Origin: SAR92 bacterium BACL16 MAG-120619-bin48
GTDB taxonomy: Bacteria > Pseudomonadota > Gammaproteobacteria > Pseudomonadales > Porticoccaceae
Reading direction: 5' to 3'
Assembly (NCBI GenBank): GCA_001438605.1
Contig: LIDE01000006.1
Coordinates: 1 to 64,000 of the forward strand
Length of the DNA stretch: 64,000 nt
Shown: positions 10,265 through 18,492 of the stretch, one piece after another
How the letters are laid out: the number at the start of each line of letters is the position of its first letter
Numbering within the stretch: the stretch's first letter is position 1
Translations under genes and position numbers: made by a program
The notes under the pieces: model-generated
The model's input: only the letters and a program-made list of their open reading frames with translations
Told to the model about the DNA's origin: nothing
Databases searched by the model: none

Positions 10265-11896
10265 TTAGTCGCGAGGACTTCTCTGCGACGGTCTGGATGA
10301 CCCGCGAGGTGCAGTAGAGCGCGGTGACGCAGATCTCGGCGCACCCGTTCGCGGGGCACCAGGTCTTGACGAACCGGGCTTACTGTTGCGATTAGAACTA
10401 GGACTTCTTGCATAGGGACCATCAGCGCGAGCGCCCGCTGAACTTGAATTGCCGCGACTGTCCTGACCTGACGGCCGACGACCAGCCAATGCCTCTGCAC
10501 GTGCAGGCGGTCGACCCTTAGCAGGCTCTCTCACAGCATCGCGACCGCTCTCTTTTGGGCCCTCGCGTCGACTACCTCGACTGTCATCCTTCCCTCGTCC
10601 AGCGCTGGACTTGTCCTTGCTGCCAGACCGAGGCCCATGGGAATAGGTGCTTACGCGCTTCGGATCAGGTCTACTGTTACCGCGACTGTTGGTCTCGCTG
10701 TTCAGCGGCTTTCTTGGCTTATTGCTACGCACTGGTCGGTTTAATGTCGTCTCGGGCACATCATGAGTGGGCTCAAAGCCATCCATCACCTCTCGGGGCA
10801 ACAATTGCTGAATCAATCGCTCAATATCAGAGAGCAGATCAACTTCGTCAGCACTGACCAATGAAATCGCTTTCCCTGTCGATCCGGCACGACCCGTACG
10901 ACCAATTCGGTGTACGTAATCTTCCGGCACGTTTGGCAAATCGAAGTTGACGACCTGCGGGAGTTGCTCGATATCAAGACCGCGCGCCGCAATGTCAGTG
11001 GCCACTAAAATACGCACTTCACCCGCTTTAAAATCTGCCAATGCTTTGGTCCGCGCGCCCTGACTTTTGTTGCCGTGAATCGCCGCAGCCACAATACCCT
11101 CAGACTCGAGGTGCTTGGTTAACTTATTGGCACCATGCTTTGTTTTAGTAAAGACCAGTGCCTGACTCCAGCTTTGATCGTGTATTAAACGCGTCAGCAC
11201 CTCGGCTTTTTGCTTCTTGTCCACCGTGTAAACGGACTGCGTCACCGACGGCGCCGCGGCATTGCGCGGAGTCACGGAGATCTCGATGGGGTTGCTCACC
11301 AGCCCTTTGGCAAGCTTGCGAATATCATCCGAAAAAGTTGCCGAGAACAGCAAATTCTGTCGGCGCTTTGGCAGCATCGCAATAATACGCTTGATATCGT
11401 GAATAAAACCCATATCCAACATGCGGTCGGCTTCGTCCAGAACCAGCACTTCGACATAGGTAAATTTGACTGCATTTTGGCTGTACAAATCCATCAAACG
11501 GCCCGGTGTCGCCACAAGGATATCAACGCCTTTGCGCAGCTTCATCATCTGCGGATTAATTTTTACACCACCGAAAACCACAGCGGAGGTAAGCGACAAA
11601 TGTTTGCCATACAGAGCAACACTCTCGCCCACTTGCGCAGCAAGTTCACGGGTGGGGGTCAAAATCAATGTCCGAATATGGTTGGGCTGGGCGCGGCGGC
11701 CACCGTCCAAACGCTGCAATATGGGCAGGGTAAAGCCAGCGGTTTTACCGGTGCCGGTCTGCGCTGCAGCCATAATATCGTGGCCTTGCAAAATCGCTGG
11801 GATCGCTTTTTCTTGAATCGGTGAGGGTGTCTCGTAGCCTTGTGCTGCAATGGCTTTGAGAATCGGGGCTGAAAGGCCCAGGTCGTTAAAGGTCAT
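10265..11896 (-). CDS. rhlE: DEAD-box ATP-dependent RNA helicase
   Basis: An RNA helicase acting in RNA decay, ribosome assembly or cold adaptation. The 543-residue protein has the Q motif ([14 protein letters not shown]), Walker [14 protein letters not shown] in [12 protein letters not shown] in LLFSATFS, and the [10 protein letters not shown] motif VI. From about residue 390 it continues as a long, basic, low-complexity tail rich in Arg, Ser, Gly and Pro, typical of RhlE. I chose the ATG at 11896 ([13 protein letters not shown]), the standard start; the in-frame ATG at 11986 adds 30 residues with no homology. Confidence 0.93.
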   Translation of the reverse strand: MTFNDLGLSAPILKAIAAQGYETPSPIQEKAIPAILQGHDIMAAAQTGTGKTAGFTLPILQRLDGGRRAQPNHIRTLILTPTRELAAQVGESVALYGKHLSLTSAVVFGGVKINPQMMKLRKGVDILVATPGRLMDLYSQNAVKFTYVEVLVLDEADRMLDMGFIHDIKRIIAMLPKRRQNLLFSATFSDDIRKLAKGLVSNPIEISVTPRNAAAPSVTQSVYTVDKKQKAEVLTRLIHDQSWSQALVFTKTKHGANKLTKHLESEGIVAAAIHGNKSQGARTKALADFKAGEVRILVATDIAARGLDIEQLPQVVNFDLPNVPEDYVHRIGRTGRAGSTGKAISLVSADEVDLLSDIERLIQQLLPREVMDGFEPTHDVPETTLNRPVRSNKPRKPLNSETNSRGNSRPDPKRVSTYSHGPRSGSKDKSSAGRGKDDSRGSRREGPKESGRDAVREPAKGRPPARAEALAGRRPSGQDSRGNSSSAGARADGPYARSPSSNRNSKPGSSRPGAPRTGAPRSASPRSTAPRGSSRPSQRSPRD

Positions 11897-12092
11897 AAGG
11901 AGTCTTTTTTGTGAGTGTCTTTGAGTGTTGGGGATCACTCTACCGTGAGTGGCCCTTTTGGATGGCGCGCAGGGTACAGGATTCACCCCCTAAAAGCTAT
12001 TTTTATCAATGGGTTAGATAGCCCTTATCAATAAATAGCCCGCTGTGCGCCACCCCTCAACCGGCACTGTTTTGCCAAAACTCCCAGCGCAG

Positions 12093-12461
12093 TCAGGGCA
12101 GCGGGACAAACTTCATGGAAATAGAGTTAACACAGTGACGAATATTCTTCGCGGTAAAACCCTCTCCCTCAAAAATATGCCCCAAGTGACCGTCGCACTC
12201 CGCACACAAAATTTCAGTGCGCCTGCCATCGGCATCGATCTCACGGCGCACAGCACCGGCGATTTCATCGTCAAAGCTCGGCCAGCCGCAGTGAGACGGA
12301 AATTTATGCTCAGAGCGATAAAGGGGTGCGTCGCATTGCCGACAAATATACAGCCCCGCTGCTGTCGTATCGGTGTATTCACCCATAAAGGGTCGCTCGG
12401 TACCCTTGCCTTGAATAACGTATTTTTCATCTGGCGTTAACGGATTCAACTGCTTACTCAT
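12093..12461 (-). CDS. msrB: peptide-methionine (R)-S-oxide reductase
   Basis: Repairs R-methionine sulfoxide in proteins using thioredoxin. At 122 residues it is a complete stand-alone MsrB: two zinc-binding CxxC pairs (Cys40/43 and Cys86/89), the CGWPSF segment at 58-63, and the catalytic cysteine in RHCVNS (Cys110). Its start overlaps the end of the upstream thiamine-kinase-like gene by 8 bases, so it is translationally coupled to the riboswitch-controlled operon. Whether thiamine really controls it, or an internal promoter does, cannot be seen. Confidence 0.95.
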   Translation of the reverse strand: MSKQLNPLTPDEKYVIQGKGTERPFMGEYTDTTAAGLYICRQCDAPLYRSEHKFPSHCGWPSFDDEIAGAVRREIDADGRRTEILCAECDGHLGHIFEGEGFTAKNIRHCVNSISMKFVPLP

Positions 12462-13227
12462 AGCTCACCTCTAAACATGTGTTTTGGACTAACAACCAGA
12501 GATCATCCATACCTTGCTGTAATGCCGCAAGTCGTTCGATATCGCTGGATAATCCCCTTACGTTCAGGCCACCCCTATCGGTTCCATAAAAACGCACAAA
12601 GTCTAACTGTGGATGCCCCAGCGCAGCATACTCCCAATCCAAAATCATCAGACCCTGAGGCGTAATGATTACATTTTCGGGAACCAAATCATGATGACAG
12701 ACCACCGCAGGCCACTGGTGCCCATCTATAGCCGCCGCCACCGCCAGAATGGGTTCAGCGCGGGCAGCGATCTTATCCGTCTGCGGTAACTGTTGAAGAT
12801 AAGCTTGGCAGTAGGCCTGATAGTTGCGTCGAGGCAAATCAGCCGCGGGCACAGCCTGTATTTTCTGCAAGCAATCGTTGAGCAACTTGCGGAATACCGG
12901 TGATTGAATATCGTCGGCGGTGGGATGACGCCCCTCGCAATAACGGGTTACCAGCACTTCATCGGTCGAGTAAAGCACCTCTGGCACACATCCTGTTGGC
13001 TGCAGGTGCTGCAAGATTAGCCGTTCACGCTGTCGGTCAATGCCTAAGCGCTGACTGTTCTGAGCATTAACCCGCACCACCGCGCGTAACTCATCGCAAG
13101 CGACCAGAAAAGAGCGATTGGTTTTTCCACCCAACAGCTCGCGCACCACTAAGGGCATACTGACCAGCCGCTCAGAGCTGGTCTGCCACTGGCGCCAGTT
13201 AGCGAGCGTCTGCTGCAACACTGTCAT
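12454..13227 (-). CDS. thiamine kinase-like phosphotransferase (APH/choline kinase fold)
   Basis: A 257-residue kinase of the APH/ThiK fold. The catalytic loop [10 protein letters not shown] and the metal-binding [16 protein letters not shown] segment are intact. In this TPP-riboswitch operon, phosphorylation of imported thiamine to thiamine monophosphate (the ThiK/YcfN reaction) is the most likely role; sequence alone would also allow another small alcohol substrate. It overlaps the upstream PnuT-like gene by about 29 bases. Start: ATG 13227 chosen; a GTG at 13239 is also possible and neither has a clear ribosome-binding site. Confidence 0.8.
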   Translation of the reverse strand: MTVLQQTLANWRQWQTSSERLVSMPLVVRELLGGKTNRSFLVACDELRAVVRVNAQNSQRLGIDRQRERLILQHLQPTGCVPEVLYSTDEVLVTRYCEGRHPTADDIQSPVFRKLLNDCLQKIQAVPAADLPRRNYQAYCQAYLQQLPQTDKIAARAEPILAVAAAIDGHQWPAVVCHHDLVPENVIITPQGLMILDWEYAALGHPQLDFVRFYGTDRGGLNVRGLSSDIERLAALQQGMDDLWLLVQNTCLEVSYE

Positions 13228-13825
13228 AGTCGGACGCACCGGTATGGGAAAAGCTAAGCTCTTGCTGATAGCGCTTTAGCCAAATGGCATAACCCACTAT
13301 CGCTAAAATCACATACAGCACTAAGAGCCCAGCGGTTTGATAGAGCTCGCGATCGAGAAAGAGATAAACCGAAATGATGTTGATAACAACCCAATACAGC
13401 CAGTTCTCGAGAACCTTGCGCGCCACCATCAACGTTGTCACCACACTAGCCCAGGTTGTAAATGAGTCCAAGTATGGCAGTCTTGCATCTGTGTTTTCAG
13501 CCAATAAATAACCTGATATCAATGTGGCAATCAAGATAAACGCAATAGCATAGCTGTGATTGAGCAGCGACCAGCGAGCAATTTTTAACGTCTCGCTTCC
13601 CACACCGCCGCGCTGCCATTGGTACCAGCCATACACGGCCATGGCCATGTAATAAACATTGAGGGCAGACTCCATATAAAGGCTGACATCGCCAAATATC
13701 CACACATAGATGGCCGTGCTAAAAAAAGCGCAGTACCAACACAGGCTGCTCTCTTTCATGGCGAACAGAAGGTAAGCGATCGCGAGTGCGACCGCTACCG
13801 TCTCCAGCGTCACCCAATCAAACAT
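13199..13825 (-). CDS. pnuT: PnuC-family permease, probably thiamine transporter PnuT
   Basis: A 208-residue inner-membrane protein with about seven hydrophobic helices and the aromatic-rich PnuC-family core (YYMAMAVYGWYQW, then ENWLYWVVINIISVYLF). PnuC proteins facilitate diffusion of vitamin precursors that are trapped by phosphorylation; the branch found under TPP riboswitches with thiamine kinases is called PnuT. Neighbours supply the outer-membrane receptor before it and the trapping kinase after it. I start it at ATG 13825 (MFDWVTLETVAVALA), 8 bases inside the previous gene and with GAGG upstream; the longer frame to 13915 overlaps that gene throughout. Confidence 0.85.
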   Translation of the reverse strand: MFDWVTLETVAVALAIAYLLFAMKESSLCWYCAFFSTAIYVWIFGDVSLYMESALNVYYMAMAVYGWYQWQRGGVGSETLKIARWSLLNHSYAIAFILIATLISGYLLAENTDARLPYLDSFTTWASVVTTLMVARKVLENWLYWVVINIISVYLFLDRELYQTAGLLVLYVILAIVGYAIWLKRYQQELSFSHTGASDYDSVAADAR

Positions 13826-14072
13826 TGAGGGCCTCGTAGCCTGGAATAATCTTGGCCACATAAACCGCCATATTGAACTCGCGATAACAGGCGGCAATGG
13901 TCTGCTGAACTGCATTCATGGCATGCTCATACTCGCCCTGAACCACAGTGCAGGTTGGAAAGGTGGTGACTTTTAAATTATCGAACTGATTAATCTTTTC
14001 GATAAAACCATCAATCGGAGGAATAAAATCTTCGCGATTAGGGTACATACTAATATCAATGGTTACTTGCAT
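13818..14072 (-). CDS. small YkoF-like thiamine/HMP-binding protein
   Basis: An 84-residue protein, MQVTIDISMYPN followed by a ferredoxin-like alternation of strands and helices and ending KIIPGYEALNV. It resembles a single domain of the YkoF/MTH1187 family, whose B. subtilis member binds thiamine or hydroxymethylpyrimidine. It has no signal peptide, so it should be cytoplasmic. ATG 14072 has AGGAG seven bases upstream; the longer frame (14099) does not. It sits between the TonB receptor and the permease of the thiamine operon. Carrier, sensor or permease partner are all possible roles. Confidence 0.75.
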   Translation of the reverse strand: MQVTIDISMYPNREDFIPPIDGFIEKINQFDNLKVTTFPTCTVVQGEYEHAMNAVQQTIAACYREFNMAVYVAKIIPGYEALNV

Positions 14073-14119
14073 GGTTAGTCTCCTAGCGGCATCACACAAA
14101 TGCCTGTTAAATATCCTTT

Positions 14120-16273
14120 TTAAAAACTGTATTTACCGCTAATACCCAATGCGCGCGGCTCGCCGTATTGATAGTAGGCCTCGGTAGCATAAAATTTACG
14201 GGGATCGTTACCAAAGCCGCCAAACCCACGCACAATAACCTCTTCATCCGTGAGGTTGCGCCCCCACAGCGAAAGCTGCCAATCCTCTACGTTGTACACC
14301 ATACTCGCATTAAGCAAGACATAGGAATCACTCTGCTCACTGTGGCTGGAGGAAAGATAAAACTTGTCTTTACCCTCTACTTCAAGAGTCATGCCCAATC
14401 GGTCAGTCGCTTGAAAGGTGCTGCGGAGGGCAAACTGGTAGCGCGGAGCATGGGCCTGCTGACGACGGTCAAGAGTCTCTGAGAGCGGAATATTGTATGT
14501 GGCGTCGAGCCAACCCAAACTGCCAAACACCGCCAAAGACTCAGTAGTAGACCAATTAAACTCTGCTTCAAGCCCATAGTTGCTGCCCCTTGCGGAGTTG
14601 CTAAAATAATCGGTGAAATCGGAGGCATTGCTATTATCGCGAGGCTGAACCAGCGACTGTTTTATTTGAATATCATCGCGCTTTTGATAGAACGCTGCCA
14701 CCTGTGTCTGCAACCTATCCTGCAACCAGTTGCCCTTAATTCCTGTTTCAATATTCCACATTACTTCAGTGTTAAAACTGCGTTTATCAGGCGTTAGCTT
14801 AGGGTCACTGTTTACGCCGCCGGCCTTGTAGCCCCGCGACACGAGTCCGTAAAGCATAGTGTCATCATTCATCTGATAGGCAAGCGAAATCCGACCGCCC
14901 CAAAGGTCTTCATCAACCCTGTGAGAAACGGTATCGCTGTCAGCGTAATCAGCACGACGATTTTCAAAACGCAGTCCGGTTGTCAACCTGAGGCTAGGTG
15001 ATAACTCCGAGTCCAATTGCCCATAGACAGCTCGATTACTCGTATCAAAATCACTGGTGAAGTCGCCCGCAGCATAGGTGTATTGGCGCAGTAATTGCTC
15101 ATCCTGATCACGCCAATAGACGCCAAAAACCCAATCCGTGCTGTCATTTAAGAGTCTGCCCTCAGGCTGTGACACCAGTTTTACATCAACTGTACCGTTC
15201 TTGCGGTCCCGCAAATAATTATCCACCGAACTGTATTCCCAACCGTCACAAGGTTGGCCGGCACAGATATCGGTGTAGGCCCAATCTTCATCGTAACCAT
15301 ATTCGAGGTTGTTGTCGGCATAGCTGACCAGCGTCACCAGTTCAATCCGATCATTGAGCTGCCAGCGGCTGTCAAGCGCAGCAGCCGTGGATTCCTGGCG
15401 ATCCTGACCTGGCGAATCAGACAGCGTGTGGCGGGTATTGTCGAGTGAGAAGGCGTCGTAACCGTTGTCAGCATTGACATAAAAAAGCGTTAGTTTTGTA
15501 TCCAAACGCTCACTGGCACGCCAATCGAAAATAGCGCGAGCACTGAGCTCATCGATATTATTAGTATCATCGCGACGGAGAAAATCGTTGCTAATATAAC
15601 CATCACTGCGATGCTGCTGAACTGCAACGCGACCATTCACCTCCTCGCCCAAGGCGCCGCTCAAAGCACCACTGACTGTCCTCGTGCCATAATCACCGGC
15701 AGACAACTCCAGAGCACCTTGGGTTTCATCGGTGGGCTGATTCGCCTTAATATTAATCATGCCCGCCAGTGCATTAGCACCGTACAGCGTACCCTGTGGC
15801 CCGCGCAGTATTTCTACCTGAGCAATATCCATAGTCGTTGCAGCACCGCCAATACCGGTAAAATCGATACCATCAACAATGGTGCCGACCGATGGATTGA
15901 GTGGCTCGATAAACTGACTGCGTTCACCAATGCCACGAATTTGAATAAAGCGCCCACGCGACGCACCGCTGGCAAAATTGACATTCGGCGCTAAATTGAG
16001 CAGCTGTTCAAGATGCCGCGCCTGACGTCGAACAATTGTCTTGCTATCCATGACGGTGACGCTTGCGGGCGTTTCCAAGAGCGCCGTATCGCGAAAATCG
16101 GCACTGACAATGATCTCGTCGATAAGACCATTTGTAGGGGGAGAATCTTTTAAATCCGCCGCAGAGAGCGGCAGTGCGCAAGCCAACAGAAGTGGAACGA
16201 CAATTTTTTTGGCCAATCGGGCAAGGGCAAACTGCGAGCAGTTATCGGGGAAAAGCGAGTCGAAAAAGTTCAT
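14120..16273 (-). CDS. TonB-dependent outer-membrane receptor, probable thiamine transporter
   Basis: A 717-residue protein with an N-terminal signal sequence (AKKIVVPLLLACALPLSA), a TonB-box-like DEIIVSA shortly after cleavage, a plug domain (VTVMDSKTIVRRQ, RGPQGTLYGANALAGMINIKA) and a 22-strand-type barrel ending in a C-terminal phenylalanine (ALGISGKYSF). The upstream TPP riboswitch and downstream thiamine genes point to thiamine or a thiamine derivative as the substrate, moved by TonB energy. ATG 16273 with GAGG upstream is preferred over 16321. Confidence 0.9.
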   Translation of the reverse strand: MNFFDSLFPDNCSQFALARLAKKIVVPLLLACALPLSAADLKDSPPTNGLIDEIIVSADFRDTALLETPASVTVMDSKTIVRRQARHLEQLLNLAPNVNFASGASRGRFIQIRGIGERSQFIEPLNPSVGTIVDGIDFTGIGGAATTMDIAQVEILRGPQGTLYGANALAGMINIKANQPTDETQGALELSAGDYGTRTVSGALSGALGEEVNGRVAVQQHRSDGYISNDFLRRDDTNNIDELSARAIFDWRASERLDTKLTLFYVNADNGYDAFSLDNTRHTLSDSPGQDRQESTAAALDSRWQLNDRIELVTLVSYADNNLEYGYDEDWAYTDICAGQPCDGWEYSSVDNYLRDRKNGTVDVKLVSQPEGRLLNDSTDWVFGVYWRDQDEQLLRQYTYAAGDFTSDFDTSNRAVYGQLDSELSPSLRLTTGLRFENRRADYADSDTVSHRVDEDLWGGRISLAYQMNDDTMLYGLVSRGYKAGGVNSDPKLTPDKRSFNTEVMWNIETGIKGNWLQDRLQTQVAAFYQKRDDIQIKQSLVQPRDNSNASDFTDYFSNSARGSNYGLEAEFNWSTTESLAVFGSLGWLDATYNIPLSETLDRRQQAHAPRYQFALRSTFQATDRLGMTLEVEGKDKFYLSSSHSEQSDSYVLLNASMVYNVEDWQLSLWGRNLTDEEVIVRGFGGFGNDPRKFYATEAYYQYGEPRALGISGKYSF

Positions 16274-16347
16274 GGTGAGCCTCAGTAACATTAAATAAAA
16301 GTTAAGGAGACCCGGAGTCAAAAGACGTGGTGAAAGGCAAACGAGCT

Positions 16348-16432
16348 ACTAGTCCTATTCCTACGCCGGCATAATCCGGATCAGGTTCAAAGGGTGCATC
16401 TCAGGCCTATTCCACGGCCGCCCCTTAGGAAA
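16348..16432 (-). promoter_or_regulatory. TPP riboswitch (THI element)
   Basis: Read on the minus strand, the segment carries the conserved THI-box cores in order: CTGAGAT, ACCCTTTGAACCTGATC, and CCGGATTATGCCGGCGTAGG, with a closing helix from AGGGGCGG and adjacent bases. These are the pyrimidine- and pyrophosphate-sensing parts of the TPP aptamer. It lies in the leader of the TonB receptor gene, about 75 bases before its ATG, so binding of TPP should switch the whole thiamine operon off. No clear intrinsic terminator follows, which suggests control of translation start. Confidence 0.95.
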
Positions 16433-16439
16433 CGAGGGC

Positions 16440-16469
16440 ATAGTAACACCGCGCGAAAAAAAGAAGCAA
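16440..16469 (-). promoter_or_regulatory. candidate promoter of the thiamine operon
   Basis: On the minus strand TTGCTT (16464-16469) and TACTAT (16440-16445) are 18 bases apart. The predicted transcript would begin immediately upstream of the TPP riboswitch, which is where it should. Confidence 0.55.
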
Positions 16470-16578
16470 AAAACGTGATAATTTTTTAACTTTCAGCAGA
16501 GAATATCGCGAAAAATTGATGCAAATCATCTCCTATACGTTTCATAGAGATAACACAAAATAAACAAAAGGCACCGTC

Positions 16579-18393
16579 ATGACCCCCTCCATTTCAAAAA
16601 TACTTGTCACGCTCACAGCCGTTTTTTTACTCGCTGCCTGCAATCCCCAGGAAGCAAAACCGACTGATCCTATGACATCGGAAGCAGTTGTATCACTGCT
16701 CGATGAACTGTTTATGGAAGAGCTAAAAGAAAGCCCTGAGTACATGACGTATTTGGGTATGCGCGAACGCTATGACGAGTGGGACGACCGCTCTGATGCC
16801 GCACGCGACAAGCAGTTAGAGATGACCAAACGACACTTGGCCATAGTCAAGGCGATTGACCAATCAAATTTGAATGACGCTGCCAAACTAAATATCGCAA
16901 TGTTTATCGAGCAGTCAGAGCAGCAGATTGAAGCGGACAAGTGGCGTTACCACAGCTACCCAATCAACCAGATGCGCGGCGTTCACAGTATGATTCCGTC
17001 ATTCCTGATCAATCAGCATTTAATTGCCGACAGCGCGGAAGCTCAGGCCTATATTGGTCGCATAGCGCACTCAACCGGCGTAATCGATCAACTGTTAGAA
17101 CAACTCAAGGTGCGTGAAGAGAAAGGAATTGTGCCACCTAAATTTGTCTTTCCACTGGTTCTTAAAGCGATAGACAATATTATCTCTGGGGCGCCTTTTT
17201 CAGAGGGTGACGACAGCACTATTTTGGCTGACTTTAGCCAAAAAGTGCGCGCCATCAACCTCTCGGCTGATGAGACCGACAAGCTGATCGCTGATGCGCG
17301 AGCAGCACTGCAAAATAATTTAGCGCCGAGTTACCAAAAACTGCGCAGCTATCTGACTGAGTTAGAGGCCGGTGCCGATGACAAAGACGGTGTTTGGAAA
17401 TTCCCCGAGGGCGAAGCGTTCTACAATTTTGCGCTAAAACGCACCACCACGACAGATCTTACCGCCAACGAAATTCACGACATTGGTCTTGCCGAAGTAG
17501 CACGCATTCAAAATGAAATGCGCCAGATTATGCAGAAAGTTGGTTTTGCTGGCGATTTAAAAGCGTTCTTTGACTTCACACGCAACGACGCACAGTTCTA
17601 CTACCCAGAGACAGCAGAGGGCAAACAAGCCTACATCGACGAAGCCACCGCCCTGATCAATACCATGAAGGGGCGTCTCGACGAACTGTTTATCACTAAA
17701 CCCAAAGCCGATCTATTGGTAAAAGCGGTTGAGCCCTTTCGCGAAGCGTCCGCAGGTCAAGCCTTCTACCAAAGCCCCGCACCCGACGGCAGCCGCCCCG
17801 GCACCTACTTCGCCAACCTCTACCGAATGAGCGACATGGCAAAGTACCAAATGGAATCTCTTGCTTATCATGAAGGTATTCCCGGGCACCACATGCAAAT
17901 ATCGATTGCCCAAGAACTGGAAAATATGCCGAAGTTTCGGTTGTTTGGCGGCTACACCGTATTTAGCGAAGGCTGGGGACTCTACTCTGAACTGGTACCC
18001 AAAGAAATCGGTATGTATTCAGACCCCTACGCAGACTTTGGCCGACTCTCCGGCGAACTCTACCGCGCCTGTCGCCTAGTGGTCGATACTGGCATTCACG
18101 CAAAACGCTGGTCACGAGAGAAAGCACTGGCCTACATGGCTGACAATGTCCCCCATTCAGAAGGCTACAACGTCCGCCAGATCGAGCGCTATATTGTGAT
18201 GCCGTCCCAGGCCACCGCCTACAAAATTGGCATGCTTAAGATTCTGGAATTGCGTGCTACAGCCACTGAAGCACTGGGTGATAAATTTGATATTCGGCAA
18301 TTTCACGATGTGGTTCTGCGGGACGGTTCAGTCTCACTCTCAATTCTTGAGAATAACGTGAAAAAGTGGATTGTAGAAACCCAAGCCCACTAA
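16579..18393 (+). CDS. DUF885 zinc-peptidase-like lipoprotein, copy 1
   Basis: A 604-residue exported protein. The N-terminus is a lipoprotein signal with lipobox LAAC (Cys21). The DUF885 domain fills the rest, with the metal-binding motif HEGIPGHH (431-438) and the downstream FSEGWGLYSE that supplies a third ligand. DUF885 proteins resemble zinc metallopeptidases of the gluzincin type; substrates are largely unknown. It is followed 99 bases later by a second, clearly related gene, so this is a tandem duplication. It diverges from the thiamine operon across the riboswitch region; no functional link is implied. Confidence 0.88.
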   Translation: MTPSISKILVTLTAVFLLAACNPQEAKPTDPMTSEAVVSLLDELFMEELKESPEYMTYLGMRERYDEWDDRSDAARDKQLEMTKRHLAIVKAIDQSNLNDAAKLNIAMFIEQSEQQIEADKWRYHSYPINQMRGVHSMIPSFLINQHLIADSAEAQAYIGRIAHSTGVIDQLLEQLKVREEKGIVPPKFVFPLVLKAIDNIISGAPFSEGDDSTILADFSQKVRAINLSADETDKLIADARAALQNNLAPSYQKLRSYLTELEAGADDKDGVWKFPEGEAFYNFALKRTTTTDLTANEIHDIGLAEVARIQNEMRQIMQKVGFAGDLKAFFDFTRNDAQFYYPETAEGKQAYIDEATALINTMKGRLDELFITKPKADLLVKAVEPFREASAGQAFYQSPAPDGSRPGTYFANLYRMSDMAKYQMESLAYHEGIPGHHMQISIAQELENMPKFRLFGGYTVFSEGWGLYSELVPKEIGMYSDPYADFGRLSGELYRACRLVVDTGIHAKRWSREKALAYMADNVPHSEGYNVRQIERYIVMPSQATAYKIGMLKILELRATATEALGDKFDIRQFHDVVLRDGSVSLSILENNVKKWIVETQAH

Positions 18394-18401
18394 CAATAAA
18401 T

Positions 18402-18433
18402 GGCAGAGCGGCGGTGAAACCCCTCGCTCTGCC
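18402..18433 (+). other. hairpin between the two DUF885 genes
   Basis: GGCAGAGCG and CGCTCTGCC form a 9-bp stem with a 14-base loop, directly after the first DUF885 stop. A second inverted repeat follows at 18445-18467 (CGTCTAGA, seven-base loop, TCTAGACG). Neither has a T-run. They may uncouple expression of the two copies or protect the upstream message. Confidence 0.5.
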
Positions 18434-18492
18434 TGCGGACGTGCCGTCTAGACAAGCCATCTAGACGTAACAAATCTTAGAGGAAATACGCG

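Noticed and set aside
11210..11824. 204-codon plus-strand ORF antisense to rhlE
   Set aside because: Mirror frame of conserved helicase motifs; no family match.
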